Below, one piece after another: positions 11,771 to 23,448 of a stretch of 64,000 bases of DNA (its first letter is position 1; each line of letters begins with the position of its first letter). Source of the DNA: Brachyhypopomus gauderio (taxonomy: Eukaryota; Chordata; Actinopteri; Gymnotiformes; Hypopomidae); assembly GCF_052324685.1 (NCBI RefSeq), contig NC_135228.1, positions 12,601,527-12,665,526 on the forward strand. Reading direction: 5' to 3'. Under the pieces are notes generated by a model. That model searched no databases and had not been told where the DNA came from. It was given only the letters and a program-made list of their open reading frames with translations. Made by a program: the position numbers and the translations under genes.

Positions 11771-13099
11771 GTGGGTGGAGAGGACTTGGATGGGGCAGGT
11801 CCTAGGGGCACCAGGGTGGCACAGATCAAATTACTGGTCCCCACACTGAGGCCTTTGTGTTTGTGTCGCTGCTAAGAAACAGAGTCCTGAACCAGCTCCA
11901 TTGCAGCCCCATGGTACACACCCCTATAGCAAGGTAGTATGGCTTTGGTGTGGGGAGAATGCGGAGATCAGCGGAGAACACTGTGAGAAACACGGAGCAC
12001 GGCCTGAGAAACAAGAGCAGGAATGCTCCACGGTGTGAGACTCCAGACGGCCCAGAACGTGAGCCCAAACCCGGCCACCCGTGACATCAACATCAGGATG
12101 GTGGCGAGGTTCTCCAGGTGTGGTCGCGGGCCGGGAGTGGATGTTTCTGCAGCAGTGCGCAGTCAGTGCATATACTGAGCAAACAGCCATCCACACACAC
12201 AAATGACGTCCTGTCAGACATAAGAGCGGGACGGAGATTACTTTAGAACAATGGTGTGAGTCATGTGACCTGTGTGCGTGAGCTGCTTCCTATTTCCTAT
12301 AATCTTTCCTTTTACTCTCCCTTCGCCGAAGTGGCTGTTGCTGCTTGTCATGCTGCCATTGTAAATAAGGGCTTGTCCTTAATGGCTTTCCTGGTTAAAG
12401 GTTCAAATAAGGATATAGAAGGACACGAGCCCTCGCTCCGCTCCACCAACACGAAGGTGGGGCGGCAGGTGGAGCAGGACGGGCATGGCTAGTGAGGGTG
12501 GGGCCTGACCACCAGCCTGTGGGTGGCCATTCTGAAGACTTTAAGGCTCTAGCAAGGGAGTGTGTTGGAGATGACACTGTCGCAAAAAGTCTGACTTTAA
12601 GTAGAATACTTAACCTGCACCTTTTGGTGGAGCGTCTGTGTTGGGGGTTCTGTTGCGTGTCGGTCCTAGATACGTGTTCCATCAGGACTCCTCTTCATAC
12701 CACCACTCTGGGTTCCTTCATGTGGAAGTTCTTGAAACTAGCTGGTAGAAACGGAGAAGCTGGCACTGGTTTCCAGAATCCCTCCAGGCTCCCAGTCAGT
12801 GAGACAAGAGCCCCTCCCTCGCTGTCTCCTGCTATATTTTAATCTCAGCGCTACCCAAAGTAACTGGTCTTCCGTCCGCATTCTCCTGGTAACGCTCCTG
12901 CAGTGGGAGGAGAGGAGGAGGCGTCCGAGGAGCAGCTGAGGGTCGCGCTGCTCCTCTACAGCAGAGTTTGCTCTGGGGTTTACTCGGCTGGTCGTCCGTC
13001 TCCTCGTCGTGTTCTGCGTTTGAGGAGCGTCTGACGCCGAGAATCACGCGGCATTCTAGCGCGTCGCTACGGTCAGCGACGACGTGCAGCGTTGCGTAG
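11771..13099. other. Unique non-coding DNA, possible regulatory segment at 12240-12430
   Basis: No gene supported. The 12240-12430 stretch is free of simple repeats and holds several transcription-factor-like words (AACAATGG and CCATTGT SOX-like, a TTTCCTATAATC run). That would suit a conserved non-coding element, but conservation cannot be judged from one sequence. Confidence 0.35.
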
Positions 13100-14170
13100 C
13101 ATTAGCGCCCTGGCGCGGACGCATCGCTACAAGCTCATCGTTGTAACTTAAGAGCGTGGTGCGCCGCTCGCGGACCCGGGAGGGGGGCGTGGCTAAGGGC
13201 GGAGCGTGTCGGCGCGGGGTGACGCACGCCTGGTTTCAGGGGCGGTCCGCTGCCTCGTGAGGCCTTTGTCTTCGTGCTGCCTGTACTTGCTAACCTGCTC
13301 TTCCCAGCGTCGACGCCTCCCTCCAACTCTCCCACACGCAGCTCTGGCCGGCCCGGTGCCATCTCTTAGCAACGGCGACCCCGGTCCCAGCGGCGACGCC
13401 AGCCCCCAGGAGCCACCGCCGGCTCCCTCCGAGCCCCATCGCCTGGCAACAGGACCAAGCCTCGCACATCTAAGGCCGCCCGTCGCCTGGCAACGGGTGG
13501 ATCGCGCCGGCCGCGGCCCGGGAGGCTCGCGGAACCGCCGGAGGTGGTGCGACCGTGGGTGGGGATGGCGCCCCCTGGAGGACGTGTGGGGTAGCGTGGT
13601 TGGTTGGTTGTTTGGTTGGTTGGGGTTTGGGTGTGCCACTTCTGGCATCCCGCGGAGTGCAGGCTAGGGACGAGGCTCCGCCCCCATGCCGAGCACGACC
13701 CAGAGAGAGAAAGTGGACCAGCCTCTCTGCACCTCCGACCAAGCCAGACGTCATCCGCCACGCATGGCTCCACTAACCCCCATGGCAATCTGTCTCCTAG
13801 CAACGCTGACTGCGTGCTCCCCAGGAGGGATCCGGAAGTCCACATGCTCGCGCCGCACCGTTCTTGGAGTGCATGTCAATGCCTCCCTCCCCCCCCCCCC
13901 CACCCACCCTCCCCACTCCCCCCTTTTTCTCTCTTTTTCTTTCTCTCTCTCTCTCTCTCTCTCCCTTCCTCTCTCTCTCCGCTCTCCTCCAACTGGCTCC
14001 CACGCAAGGATTTGGAGCGGCTCTTGCACGCAGTGCCTGGGATGAAAATAACAAGGCCACAAAAATCTCCCGCTCCACAGAGCCGTCCTCCTTCTGCGGC
14101 TCCGTTAGGAGGGACGGCCTAACGACCGCCGCCCGCCCGCCTCCCCGCCCGCCAAAATCCATAAATCCAT
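12890..14170. other. CpG-rich region, candidate CpG island
   Basis: High GC with many CG dinucleotides, densest at 13010-13560, broken by a CT-rich tract at 13915-13990. Several overlapping GC-driven frames exist on both strands, none with family features or codon-like structure. This could be a promoter or enhancer CpG island of an unidentified transcript. No first exon could be defined. Confidence 0.4.
13364..13806. promoter_or_regulatory. Cluster of X-box-like half sites (GCAAC)
   Basis: Four RGCAAC half-sites lie within 450 bp: TTAGCAACGGC near 13366, CCTGGCAACAGG near 13442, CCTGGCAACGGG near 13486 and CCTAGCAACGC near 13796. GTTGCC/GGCAAC half sites are the known recognition words of RFX factors. 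Clustering is seen; function is inferred. Confidence 0.3.
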
Positions 14171-14729
14171 AAATCCGTGCGCTCTGAACCTTTCCACAAC
14201 CCCAGATTGTCTTGATAATGGGGTGCGCTCTCCCTGTCCCTCTCTTGCCTCACAAACCTGGAGCTCACCCCCCCCTCTCAACTTTCACGACTTTTCGGCG
14301 AATCCCGCCCTTGCGCAGGCTCCGCCCCCTCTCCCAAACAGGACATTCTGGAGTGTGAGATCGCCGTGGGCCTCTGCGATTTCCACCGACCTCGTCTGAC
14401 CTCACCGCGTGCTGGAGTATCCGTGCCTCTTACTGCCTTAATAGGCTTAAACTTGAGAACTTTGACAATTAGTCCAGAACAGTGCCTGGCTGCGTGTGCC
14501 TCAGGAGTGTGGGTTAGCTCATTAGGGCTAATGTGACGCCTCTCCGCGTTTCGGGGGGGGGCGCCAGTCCCTCGGCCCTCCCCTGCTCTCTCCAGCGCTG
14601 GGGCGGCGGGCCCCACCACACAGGGGCGAAGAGGAGCTCTAACCCACCTTCCGCACATCTGAGAACCTCGGTGAAATCCAAATCCTCAGAGCAGGGTGAA
14701 ACGCAGGCCCGGCTTGCCTGACCCCTCCG

Positions 14730-14743
14730 GTTGCCATGGATAC
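14730..14743. promoter_or_regulatory. RFX X-box-like site next to a TATA-like word
   Basis: GTTGCCATGGATAC matches one full arm and most of the other arm of the RFX palindrome GTTGCCATGGCAAC. A TATAAATA word follows about 8 bp later (14751). No transcript start can be defined from sequence alone. Confidence 0.3.
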
Positions 14744-15139
14744 AGCACACTATAAATAAAACAGAGGGCTTTTTTTAAGCAGTTTGGCAGGGCTGGGCGG
14801 CCTGCTCGCTGCCGGGCTTTATTTTCTCCCCCTCCCTCTCTCTTTCTCTCTCACCCTTCTCTCTATCTCTCTATTCCTCCCTATCTCTCCCTCTGCCTTT
14901 TTCTCTCTTCCTCTCTTATCCTCCCTTCTGTCTAATGGTTGTTTTCTTATCTCCTCTCCGAAGTGCCAGCAAACACCCAAAATTTCACCAAACACCCAAA
15001 ATTTCACCAAACACCCAAAATTCGACTCATTCTACCTCAACTACTTTTCGGCTCCTTTTTCTGAATGTTAAATATAAATAATATATAAATAATATTTTGT
15101 TTTATTGCTTTAAAGCAAAAACCTGATTAAAAACCTGAT

Positions 15140-15194
<55 letters not shown>

Positions 15195-16030
15195 AAAATA
15201 GAGGAAGAGGAATTCTGCAATGAAATGGTGTCAGTAGGAGAGAAGACTCAGGCTGTCCTCATGGACTGGCCCCGTACTCACGGAGGAAGGCGACTTGTTC
15301 TGTGGGCGCTGATTTTGGGAGCGTTTAAATCTGTCAAGTGTAAACTGACGGAGCCGTCCTAACGCAGAGCCGTTCGGGAAGGAAACGGGGAGGGAGGGGT
15401 GGTGTTAGGGGAGAAACGGCGGGCCCGTTTTGTTCAAAGCGGCGACGGAGAGGCGAAGCGTGAGCAGGGAGGCGGCGTGTTTGTGCACTGAATCAGGGCT
15501 GCGTCGCAGATTTTTGTCTGGCGAGGCGAATCTCGGGAGGCTAGAAAATAATTTGGTCACGGCTGTGGGAGGTTGCTGGGTCGGGGGAGGGGAGGGGAGC
15601 GAGGGCTTCGGCCGCCTCGCTGCGGTGAGAACGCGCTTGACACTTCATTCCTTTCCAGTTAATGCGGCGCGGGCCGCGGGTGCTTAACCCTCCGCCTGCT
15701 TGCGAGAGCCCCAGAGGAGGTGAGGAGGAGGTGGGGAGGGGCGGGACCGGGAGCAGCAAGTGACCAGGTAGGGTCGCTCCTGCTGGGCTACACACAGGGT
15801 GGTGAAGGAGTGTGAACATCCAGGCCTCCAGCGAGCAGAGAGTCTCTGGGTTTATCAAGGCTGGCGATGGCTACGGTTATTGAAAACAGACACTACACAC
15901 ACACACACACAAAAAAAAACTTTTAAGAGCACTTGCAGGTTCGCACGAGTGCTTGAGGGGTAAACTTTTGTACGGCAGTGGCAGGACTGGTCCTGTGCGT
16001 CTGCCGTGCCTGCACATGGCCACGTAAATC
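14744..16030. other. Mixed unique DNA with short repeats
   Basis: No gene. Seen: CT-rich tract 14825-14935, three tandem copies of an AACACCCAAAATTTCACCA motif (about 14970-15022), a (GATA)n tract listed separately, and GC-rich sequence at 15300-15780. Confidence 0.45.
15141..15193. repeat. (GATA)n tetranucleotide microsatellite
   Basis: About 13 AGAT/GATA units, uninterrupted. Confidence 0.96.
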
Positions 16031-16039
16031 ATTCGTAGC

Positions 16040-16091
16040 GGGACTTTCAGGCGGCTCCCTTCTCCTTCGCTCCAATCATGTGGGACTTTCC
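16040..16091 (+). promoter_or_regulatory. Paired kappa-B-like sites
   Basis: GGGACTTTCA at 16040-16049 and GGGACTTTCC at 16082-16091, in the same orientation 42 bp apart. The second is identical to the classical NF-kappa-B site of the Ig kappa enhancer. The flank is repeat-poor. Actual binding is inference. Confidence 0.4.
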
Positions 16092-16946
16092 TCCGAGGAT
16101 GGAGGCAGAAAGTCAATGTCCATTGACCATGTCCAAGCAGCGTGTCACCAGCCAACACCCCTCCCCCGCCGCAGTCCCCGCGCGTACGCCCTGCCTCTCA
16201 CGTGACCGGTGCCGAGACGCGGAGCCCGTGGCCAGAACAAAGCCGCGCTCTACTTTTCCAGCAGGACCGGGCCGCTACTGGTGCAGGTGGACGTTCTGGC
16301 GCACGCACCGGCCATCAACCCAGATTTTTTGGTGCATGGATACGTGTGTGTGTGTGTGTGTGTGTGTTTGGCTGGCGAGCAGGGAGTTAATGCGGTAGGG
16401 GCCGTGGCCGTCGTCCTGCCCCTCAGCCAGATTAATCATGCAGGAGAGACGCAGCAGGCCTGCTCCCTGTGCCCGGGGGCTGAGCTGGGCCGCCATACTT
16501 CCCCTATCACATGGCCCAGACCCGCACTTCTCTCTCTCCCTCTCTCCCCTCTCCAGGGAAAAGAAGGAGGGGGGAACGCCCCAGAACGCCGTGCAGTTCT
16601 TCCTCTCCCTCCCCCCCCCTCCCCGTCTGTGGGCGTCGGAAGATAGAGGCAGGCAGAGGAACACAGAGGCGTCCGTCTCCCTGTGCGCCGGCAACAACAA
16701 CGGCCCCTTTTTATCTCTCATCGGAGGGCCCCGTCGGCGGTGGCCAGGCGGAGGGGTGGAGGAGGAGGAGGAGGAGGAGGAGGAAGAAGGGGAGGGGGGG
16801 GTAAGGGAGGCTGCCAAGGGCCTCCCGCACTCTCCTGGAAACGGCTCGCCAACGTCTCTGTGCGTCAGAGAAGAGCCGCTGCCATTGTTGCACTCCCAGG
16901 CACAGGATTGGGATCCAACTCCCATTCGAGCGCACATGTGTGACTC

Positions 16947-16990
<44 letters not shown>

Positions 16991-17230
16991 GAGACGACAC
17001 CCTGAAGGATGGAATTGATGACGGGGAGTTGTCACACATTAGTTTGGACTGAATCTCGTGCAGTACAACACAAGTGCATCTTGCCAGCAAATTTGTAGTA
17101 AGAATGCAAGAATCGGTTACAACACACACACACACACACACACACACACGACTAACCACGGATGAACACACAGATAAACAAGCATCACCTTGAACAAGAG
17201 ACAGAACAGCTGATGCTCCGGCCAACTCCA
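16092..17230. other. GC-rich DNA with TG/CA microsatellites
   Basis: No gene. Contains (TG)n at 16343-16367 and 16951-16990, (CA)n at 17121-17149 and a (GGA)n tract at 16757-16785. The long minus-strand frame across 16275-17231 is driven by these repeats and by GC content, not by a recognisable protein. Confidence 0.5.
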
Positions 17231-18762
17231 ATTACGTTTATTACGCCAAACATTAGATAAACCAACACACCATAAAACCATCCAGCAATGCATGTATAGA
17301 CCTTTCAGCTGAGGTTAGGAAAAGTTGTGCGCACACACTCGTCTGTGACGTCTTTGCTGCTAACAGGTGTGGTGCTGTGGCCCGTCAGAACACAACAGGA
17401 CCAGCTAGGAGGACGAACCATGGGGGTTATTTATAAAATAAAACCATGTTTATGCTTTTATCAGACAGTACAGAGCGATGGTGTGTCAGACACTGAGCGG
17501 CAGGGACCAGAAACCCGATAGAAGATTTCCATTAACACGGTTATGGAGGAAGGATGAGAAGACTCCATCTCCCATACACCCTAGAGGCATGGAAAAAAAA
17601 ACACTAAAAAATACACCTTCATACACTCTTCAGATCTTATCACGTATGACAAAAAACACAGAACCAAAGAGGATTCAAGTGATTTTATTGCCGGACTGTG
17701 ACCGTTCCACACACAACTTCATCTCACACTCAAGTCATCAACCTATACAGAGACACCATATACGTCATCTCTCTCAGCGGAGTAACACAGGAGAACATAA
17801 AGTGCCACCAAAGGTTATACTCCAACAGAACACTGAATAAACCCAGCATCAAAGGTGACTGACATCTGACTGGGCCAATCATTCGATTAGGAAAGCTGGA
17901 AGAGGAGGGACTGTGCTCCCTTAAGTAGAAGTTCACTTTGTGTAGTCAGACAGGATTGCAAAGAACAGTACGAAAGTAAACACGGAAGAATCCTGCCCTT
18001 GCCGTCTTAAAAAAGCTTCAGGTAGAGCCACAGAGGAATTGTTATTGGTGTCAGGAAGAACCCTTTTGCAGAGGTTGAGGAAAAGCCATCTATAAATGGT
18101 CTTCAGCACTGAGGCATTCTCTAAACCTTGACCCAAAACTGGGGGCTTGTCATATTATCTTGATGTCATCACACACACAAGGTAGCAATGAGTGGGTGCA
18201 AGAATTTGAATCTGCAGCCTTGTGCCTGTGAAGTAGCCACAGTGTCTGACTTTCAGGGCTCTTAACCTCACGCTGGCCGCGCCGGCCCTGGATGGGAACC
18301 GTTAACTGATGAACGGCAGGTCCCCGGTGGGAGGCCTTCTGGGAAAGTGAGTGCAGACTGAGGTGTCTAGTCTGGGTGATTAGTGGCACGGTCACCCTGG
18401 GTGACAGAGGAGGGGTCTCGGCTGCAATGGCCACAGTGACCCCAGCGTGACCCCCATGTGACCTCCAGCGCCTCAGAGTAGGAGCACGATGAAGGACTGG
18501 CGTCCGCACCTGAAGTGCTGGGCAGTACCGTCCCTGTCATACGGAGGCACCACCTACCCAGCCTCCTGACGTCACGCTCGATGACCGAAGATGACCGAAG
18601 CGTCCCCAACACTTCACTTCCCATAAAGTTGCTTGAAGGGGTCAGAGGTGACATGCCAGTATGACCTTCCATCACGGAGTCAGTAGTCTCTAACCTGAAG
18701 GGTGGTGCAGCTTCTCTACTTCCACTACTGCTTACATATGGCATCAGCGGCCCTTAGATCCT

Positions 18763-18796
<34 letters not shown>

Positions 18797-19418
18797 GGTC
18801 TACAGCTGTAGCAGTACGGAAGGAAAATGGATAAACTTGGATAAAACACAAAGCTAATGTAAACAAAATGGCCATAACGGGAAGTTTTATCTAAAAACGT
18901 TGTTTTCTATTTTCTTTAATTTGCTCGGGATAAATACATTTTGGACCGTAACATGCTTTTAGACTCAAAATGTATGTTTCCTGTTTCCTTCTCTTAAATA
19001 ACCCATCAAAACGTATCATCTCATTAGTCCTGAAGGCTGTTTCGTTTTAAAAATGTGAAATGCATTTAGCAGCCCATGCAGAGGGATTGTGAGCCCTACC
19101 AGGGAGACAACAGAGCCCCGCAACAGGAGTGTGGAAGTTCAGATAAAAAAAAAACTTATAATGGTAAAAAAAAGAAAAAAAAAAAAGTAACTGTTATATA
19201 ATAAAGTCAACAAGGTCCCTGTGAATATAGAGAAAGGTAGAAAAAAAGTCTGTAAAAAAACAACAGAATCAGACTGATGCATTTGTGTCACCACAGTAAA
19301 ACAACAACAACAACCCCGCCCTAAAGTCGCTCCATTACCACAGCGCCTGGGAGAGACATGGGGGTCGGCGAGGGTCCGCTGGGTCCCGGCTGCACCGCAG
19401 GACGGGCCTGCTGCGTCA
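17231..19418 (-). other. 3' flank or 3' UTR candidate of the SH2D4-like gene
   Basis: Unique, moderately AT-rich sequence below the last in-frame stop of the minus-strand gene. AATAAA words on the minus strand occur at 17684-17689 and 17236-17241 and could serve as poly(A) signals. A (TG)n tract sits at 18762-18794. A possible further exon (18558-18727) is listed separately. Confidence 0.35.
18558..18727 (-). CDS. Possible extra 3' exon of the SH2D4-like gene
   Basis: If the previous exon is cut at CAG|GTAATG (just before its TAA), its phase-2 end fits an acceptor at 18728 (AAGCAG|T). The resulting frame reads SSGSREAAPPFRLETTDSVM onward for about 57 residues to a CTGG|GTAGGT donor-like site at 18558. 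The Ser/Thr-rich product resembles disordered protein. The acceptor lacks a good pyrimidine tract and no following exon was found. The simpler reading is that the gene ends at the TAA at 19419. Confidence 0.22.
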
Positions 19419-19648
19419 TTACCTGAGCTTAGGGGAGGGGCGGAGCTGCAGGTGACTGGGCTTGATGGGCACTGGTGGTTTGTTGGTCCTGGGAGGAGTC
19501 TGTGAGGGGGCGGAGTCACACGTCACGCTGAAGGTCTTCATCAGCTCAGCCACACGGCCCCGCCCCGAGCAGCTGTTCCCGCCCACCGCGGACTCCTCCT
19601 CCACAGACAGGGCCCGTTTGGACGCGGCCGTCACGCGAAAATCTCTCC
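19419..19648 (-). CDS. SH2D4-like gene, probable terminal exon
   Basis: Acceptor CTCCCCACCACCCAG| at 19649 is preceded by a (CT)n tract on the transcribed strand. The exon starts with two bases completing the AAAG codon (phase 1) and runs 75 further residues to TAA. Notable segments are GRVAELMKTFSVT (short helix) and PPRTNKPPVPIKPSHLQLRP, whose PPVPIK core fits a class II SH3 ligand (PxxPx+). SH2D4A has a comparable PERPPLPPKP segment before its SH2 domain, but no SH2 domain follows here. The stop overlaps a usable donor (CTCAG|GTAATG), so the true end could lie further downstream. Confidence 0.5.
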
Positions 19649-19671
19649 CTGGGTGGTGGGGAGACGAGAAA

Positions 19672-19673
<2 letters not shown>

Positions 19674-19722
<49 letters not shown>
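19674..19722. repeat. (GA)n microsatellite acting as an intronic CT tract on the minus strand
   Basis: 24 GA units on plus. On the transcribed minus strand this is (CT)n, ending about 25 nt upstream of the terminal-exon acceptor at 19649. Confidence 0.93.
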
Positions 19723-19725
<3 letters not shown>

Positions 19726-19895
19726 CAAAAAGAAGGACTGGGTGAGCACAGCTGTAATATGATGTATATTTGATATTGGCGAGATCCTCGCAAAAGTGGG
19801 ACATTTTAACTGATGACATTATGACGCGTCTCATACTGGATCAGGAAAGCAGGCTGTGAGTCGGCGCTCCCAACATTTCCCCTGGCCCCTGCTCC

Positions 19896-20755
19896 TCCCT
19901 GCGTCTCCTCCGAGCCCTCTCTCTCCCCGCGTCTCCTCCGAACCCTCTCTCTCCCCGCGTCTCCTCCAAACCCTCTCCCTCCCCACGTCTCCTCCGAACC
20001 CTCTCTCTCCCCGCGTCTCCTCCGAACCCTCTCTCTCCCCGCGTCTCCTCCAAACCCTCTCTCTCCCCGCGTCTCCTCCGAACCCTCTCTCTCCCCACGT
20101 CTCCTCCGAACCCTCTCTCTCCCCGCGTCTCCTCCAAACCCTCTCTCTCCCCGCGTCTCCTCCAAACCCTCTCTCTCCCCGCGTCTCCTCCGAGCCCTCT
20201 CTCTCCCCGCGTCTCCTCCGAGCCCTCTCTCTCCCCACGTCTCCTCCGAACCCTCTCTCTCCCCGCGTCTCCTCCGAACCCTCTCCCTCCCCACGTCTCC
20301 TCCGAACCCTCTCTCTCCCCGCGTCTCCTCCGAACCCTCTCTCTCCCCGCGTCTCCTCCAAACCCTCTCTCTCCCCGCGTCTCCTCCGAGCCCTCTCTCT
20401 CCCCGCGTCTCCTCCAAACCCTCTCTCTCCCCGCGTCTCCTCCGAGCCCTCTCTCTCCCCGCGTCTCCTCCGAGCCCTCTCTCTCCCCACGTCTCCTCCG
20501 AACCCTCTCTCTCCCCGCGTCTCCTCCGAACCCTCTCCCTCCCCACGTCTCCTCCGAACCCTCTCCCTCCCCACGTCTCCTCCGAGCCCTCTCTCTCCCC
20601 ACGTCTCCTCCGAACCCTCTCTCTCCCCGCGTCTCCTCCGAACCCTCTCCCTCCCCGCGTCTCCTCCGAGCCCTCTCTCTCCCCACGTTTCCTCCGAACC
20701 CTCTCTCTCCCCGCGTCTCCTCCGAGCCCTCTCCCTCCCCGCGTCTCCTCCCTCC
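19896..20755. repeat. 28-bp minisatellite in an intron
   Basis: About 30 copies of a 28-bp unit (CCCTCTCTCTCCCCGCGTCT + CCTCCGAA) with CGAA/CAAA/CGAG and CGCG/CACG variants. The unit lacks stops on both strands and 28 is not a multiple of 3, so three minus frames of 313-430 codons and a plus frame of 475 codons stay open. The products are Arg/Gly/Glu or Ser/Pro/Leu repeats with an 84-nt (28-residue) period. It lies in the last intron of the SH2D4-like gene. Confidence 0.95.
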
Positions 20756-20885
20756 ACGGCGCTCCCCCTCCTCTCCACACACCTCCCTTTTTCTCCTCTC
20801 TGTCCCTGGCTCTTTCTTCCTGGGCTGCAGACTGCCAGACCGGAGGTCGTCGGCGAAGGAAGTGGAGCAGGGACGCAGCTGGGTA

Positions 20886-20932
<47 letters not shown>

Positions 20933-21433
20933 TGGGGGATGGAGGGATGGGAGATGTGGAAAGGAGGGCCGCAGGGATGGCGGTGGAGAGCAGACAGACG
21001 CTGCTCAGACACCAGAAGGCTTGAGGAACTGCGTATTTTTAGCCCCGTCCCCGGGGGACACAGATGTGTGAGCCCGCGCTCTCTCTCTCTCTCTTGCGCG
21101 TGCGCGCGTGCACACACACACACTTACCCCTTCTCGCTTTCACGCACAAACTCCGACACGCTTATTTTTATTATTTTTTTGCCTTTCCACACAAACTCTG
21201 TCTCACCAACACACAGTGTCTCTGGCGCTCACACACACACACACACTCACACACACACACACACACCCTGCTGTTTCCGATGAGCGGAGTGTCCCAATAT
21301 TCCCTGCTGTGAGTCACGAGGTGGTGCGGCCAGCCACGAAGCCAGGAGCTGTTTCCCTGCAGGGACCCGTCAGCCACGCCGGGGACAGGCCCCAACCGCC
21401 TCCCCACATAACACCACCAGGGCGGCTGTCTTC

Positions 21434-21470
<37 letters not shown>

Positions 21471-21478
21471 TCTCTCCC

Positions 21479-21526
<48 letters not shown>

Positions 21527-21833
21527 CCCGCCCCCCCACCCCCGGCCCCTGACCTGTGGTTCCTGTGCTAATGTCCTTTCGCCGCACTGCGTGGGCCTGC
21601 CTCTGATTGTCTCACTGTGTTGTGTGGTCGCCACGGAAACCCTGGACAGGCTCCAGCGACCTAGGCGGGCACACATGCACGCACAGCACTCTCACACGTA
21701 CGCACGCACACACGCACACACACACACACACTCACACAGGCATGGTCACACTCATAGTCCAAAGCTGTTTGATCCACCACGTTCTCCACGCCCCACTAAT
21801 AGCCTGTGCTGTGCCCTACAAACACATCCCATA

Positions 21834-21889
<56 letters not shown>

Positions 21890-22020
21890 GGTACATGTTA
21901 GCGTCCCGCGCACCACTCCCTCTTGTTAGCTGACACCAGTGTAAAGCCCGGCACCTCTCCGTGCTGCCACTCGCCCCTGCACGACTTTCAGCACTCTCCC
22001 ATAACCGCCTGCTTCCTCCC

Positions 22021-22061
<41 letters not shown>

Positions 22062-22373
22062 GATCCGTGAAGAGCTGTGGAACCTGAGCCTGAGACCCCC
22101 TCCTCCAGCTCCACCCACACCCCCACCCGCACCCCCACCCGCACCCTCGCCAACCGTGCAGTCAGTTGTGGCAAAGCCTGGAAACACCTGATCATGAGCA
22201 CCAAACACCAACTCTCCCCTCTCCCTCTCCTCCGATCCCTCTCTCCTTCTCTCCTCTCCTCCTCCTCTCTCTGTCTCTCTCTCTATCCTTCCCTCCATGC
22301 CCCTGTCAACAATCACTTTGTGTGCCGGCTATAAGTGGGACGTTTCTATTTCCCCTCCAAAAATGCGTACGCA

Positions 22374-22426
<53 letters not shown>

Positions 22427-22440
22427 CCACGCGGATGAGA
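20756..22440. repeat. Cluster of TG, CA and CT microsatellites
   Basis: (TG)n 20886-20929, (CA)n-like 21110-21124 and 21230-21266, (CT)n 21434-21524, CA-rich 21690-21735, (TG)n 21835-21888, (CA)n 22023-22058 and (CA)n 22383-22423, separated by short GC-rich unique pieces. No exon recognised. The segment is intronic to the minus-strand gene. Confidence 0.88.
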
Positions 22441-22518
22441 GGAGAACTGCACCAACATCCTCAGCAGCAAAATAAAAAAAGAGGCGCTATCTCTTTAAAT
22501 GCCCCCACCTCTGAGGGA

Positions 22519-22682
22519 ACGGGGGGGGGGGGGGGGGGGGTGGTGTGGTGGGCGCAAGTGGGGCAGAGGGCAGAATTCCGGAGCGGCACGTCTGTGCGCT
22601 GATCCAGGCCGCGGGGGGGTCACGGCTGCCAGAGGGGGCGGGGGAGGGGGAGGGGGAGTGGAGGTGGGGGGGGGGGGGGGGT
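22519..22682. repeat. G-run and G-rich tract
   Basis: An uninterrupted G run of about 22 nt near 22519-22540, followed by GGGGGCGGGGGAGGGGGAGG and another long G run near 22665-22681. The strand could form G-quadruplexes. Run lengths in the assembly may be imprecise. Confidence 0.85.
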
Positions 22683-22812
22683 GAGGCTGGGGGCCCTGTC
22701 ACTTATCAGCTCGGGCCGAGCGTCGCCCAGGGCCAGAGTCGGGAAGCAGCGCAGGAATGTGTGTCCTTCCCTCTGAAGGTGAAGAGAGGAGACGCGACAC
22801 GCACACAGTCCG

Positions 22813-22820
<8 letters not shown>

Positions 22821-22869
<49 letters not shown>

Positions 22870-23007
22870 AACGCGCCAACGCGCACACACTTACACATAC
22901 GCATGCATGCACGCATAGACGGAACCAGCAGCTGCGGGAGGCTGTTACTCTCGCACGCATATGTGCACCCACAGGAACCAACCCTCTCACACACACACAG
23001 ACACACA

Positions 23008-23044
<37 letters not shown>

Positions 23045-23172
23045 CTACAGCAAATCCCTCTTATCCTCTAAAATACAAATCAGAAGAGCAGTGTGTGACA
23101 GGGCTAAATCAGAAAGGTACTGGCAGAAAGTTACACGATGAAAGGTGATCAGCCTTCACACACACACACACG

Positions 23173-23240
<68 letters not shown>
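22821..23240. repeat. Three (CA)n microsatellites
   Basis: (CA)n at about 22821-22868, 22996-23041 and 23156-23240, with ACGCACGC-type flanks. Confidence 0.93.
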
Positions 23241-23243
<3 letters not shown>

Positions 23244-23386
23244 CAGTTATTCTCTAATGTTTCCACAAATGAGAATTGTCTGAACAGGAAAATAAAACAC
23301 AATCTTCAAACATGCACAGATTGTTTGCTTACTTCACCTGGCAGGTAAATGAATGAGTCTTTAGCAGCTGCAGTGTATTCATGTGT

Positions 23387-23448
23387 CCACTAGGGGGCTT
23401 TGATAAAGTTATTTGCATGCAGTACCTAATAACACACACTAGATGGTG
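23387..23448 (+). promoter_or_regulatory. Two CTCF-like motifs in tandem
   Basis: CCACTAGGGGGC at 23387-23398 fits the CTCF core (CCASYAGRKGGC). A second, weaker match (ACACTAGATGGTGC) follows about 50 bp later in the same orientation, around 23436-23449. Binding is inferred from motif only. Confidence 0.42.

Noticed and set aside
13193..14172. Several 100-170-codon frames on both strands
   Set aside because: High GC lowers stop frequency; overlapping frames on both strands, no recognisable protein.
16275..17231. 318-codon minus-strand frame
   Set aside because: Composition follows TG/CA microsatellites and polyserine from (GGA)n; no domain, no splice logic.
18150..18509. 119-codon minus-strand frame overlapping the possible extra exon
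   Set aside because: Different frame, no usable splice connection to the SH2D4-like exons; more likely 3' flank.
19806..21283. Open frames of 313-475 codons on both strands
   Set aside because: Produced by a 28-bp stop-free unit; the same sequence is open in three frames of one strand, which real genes are not.
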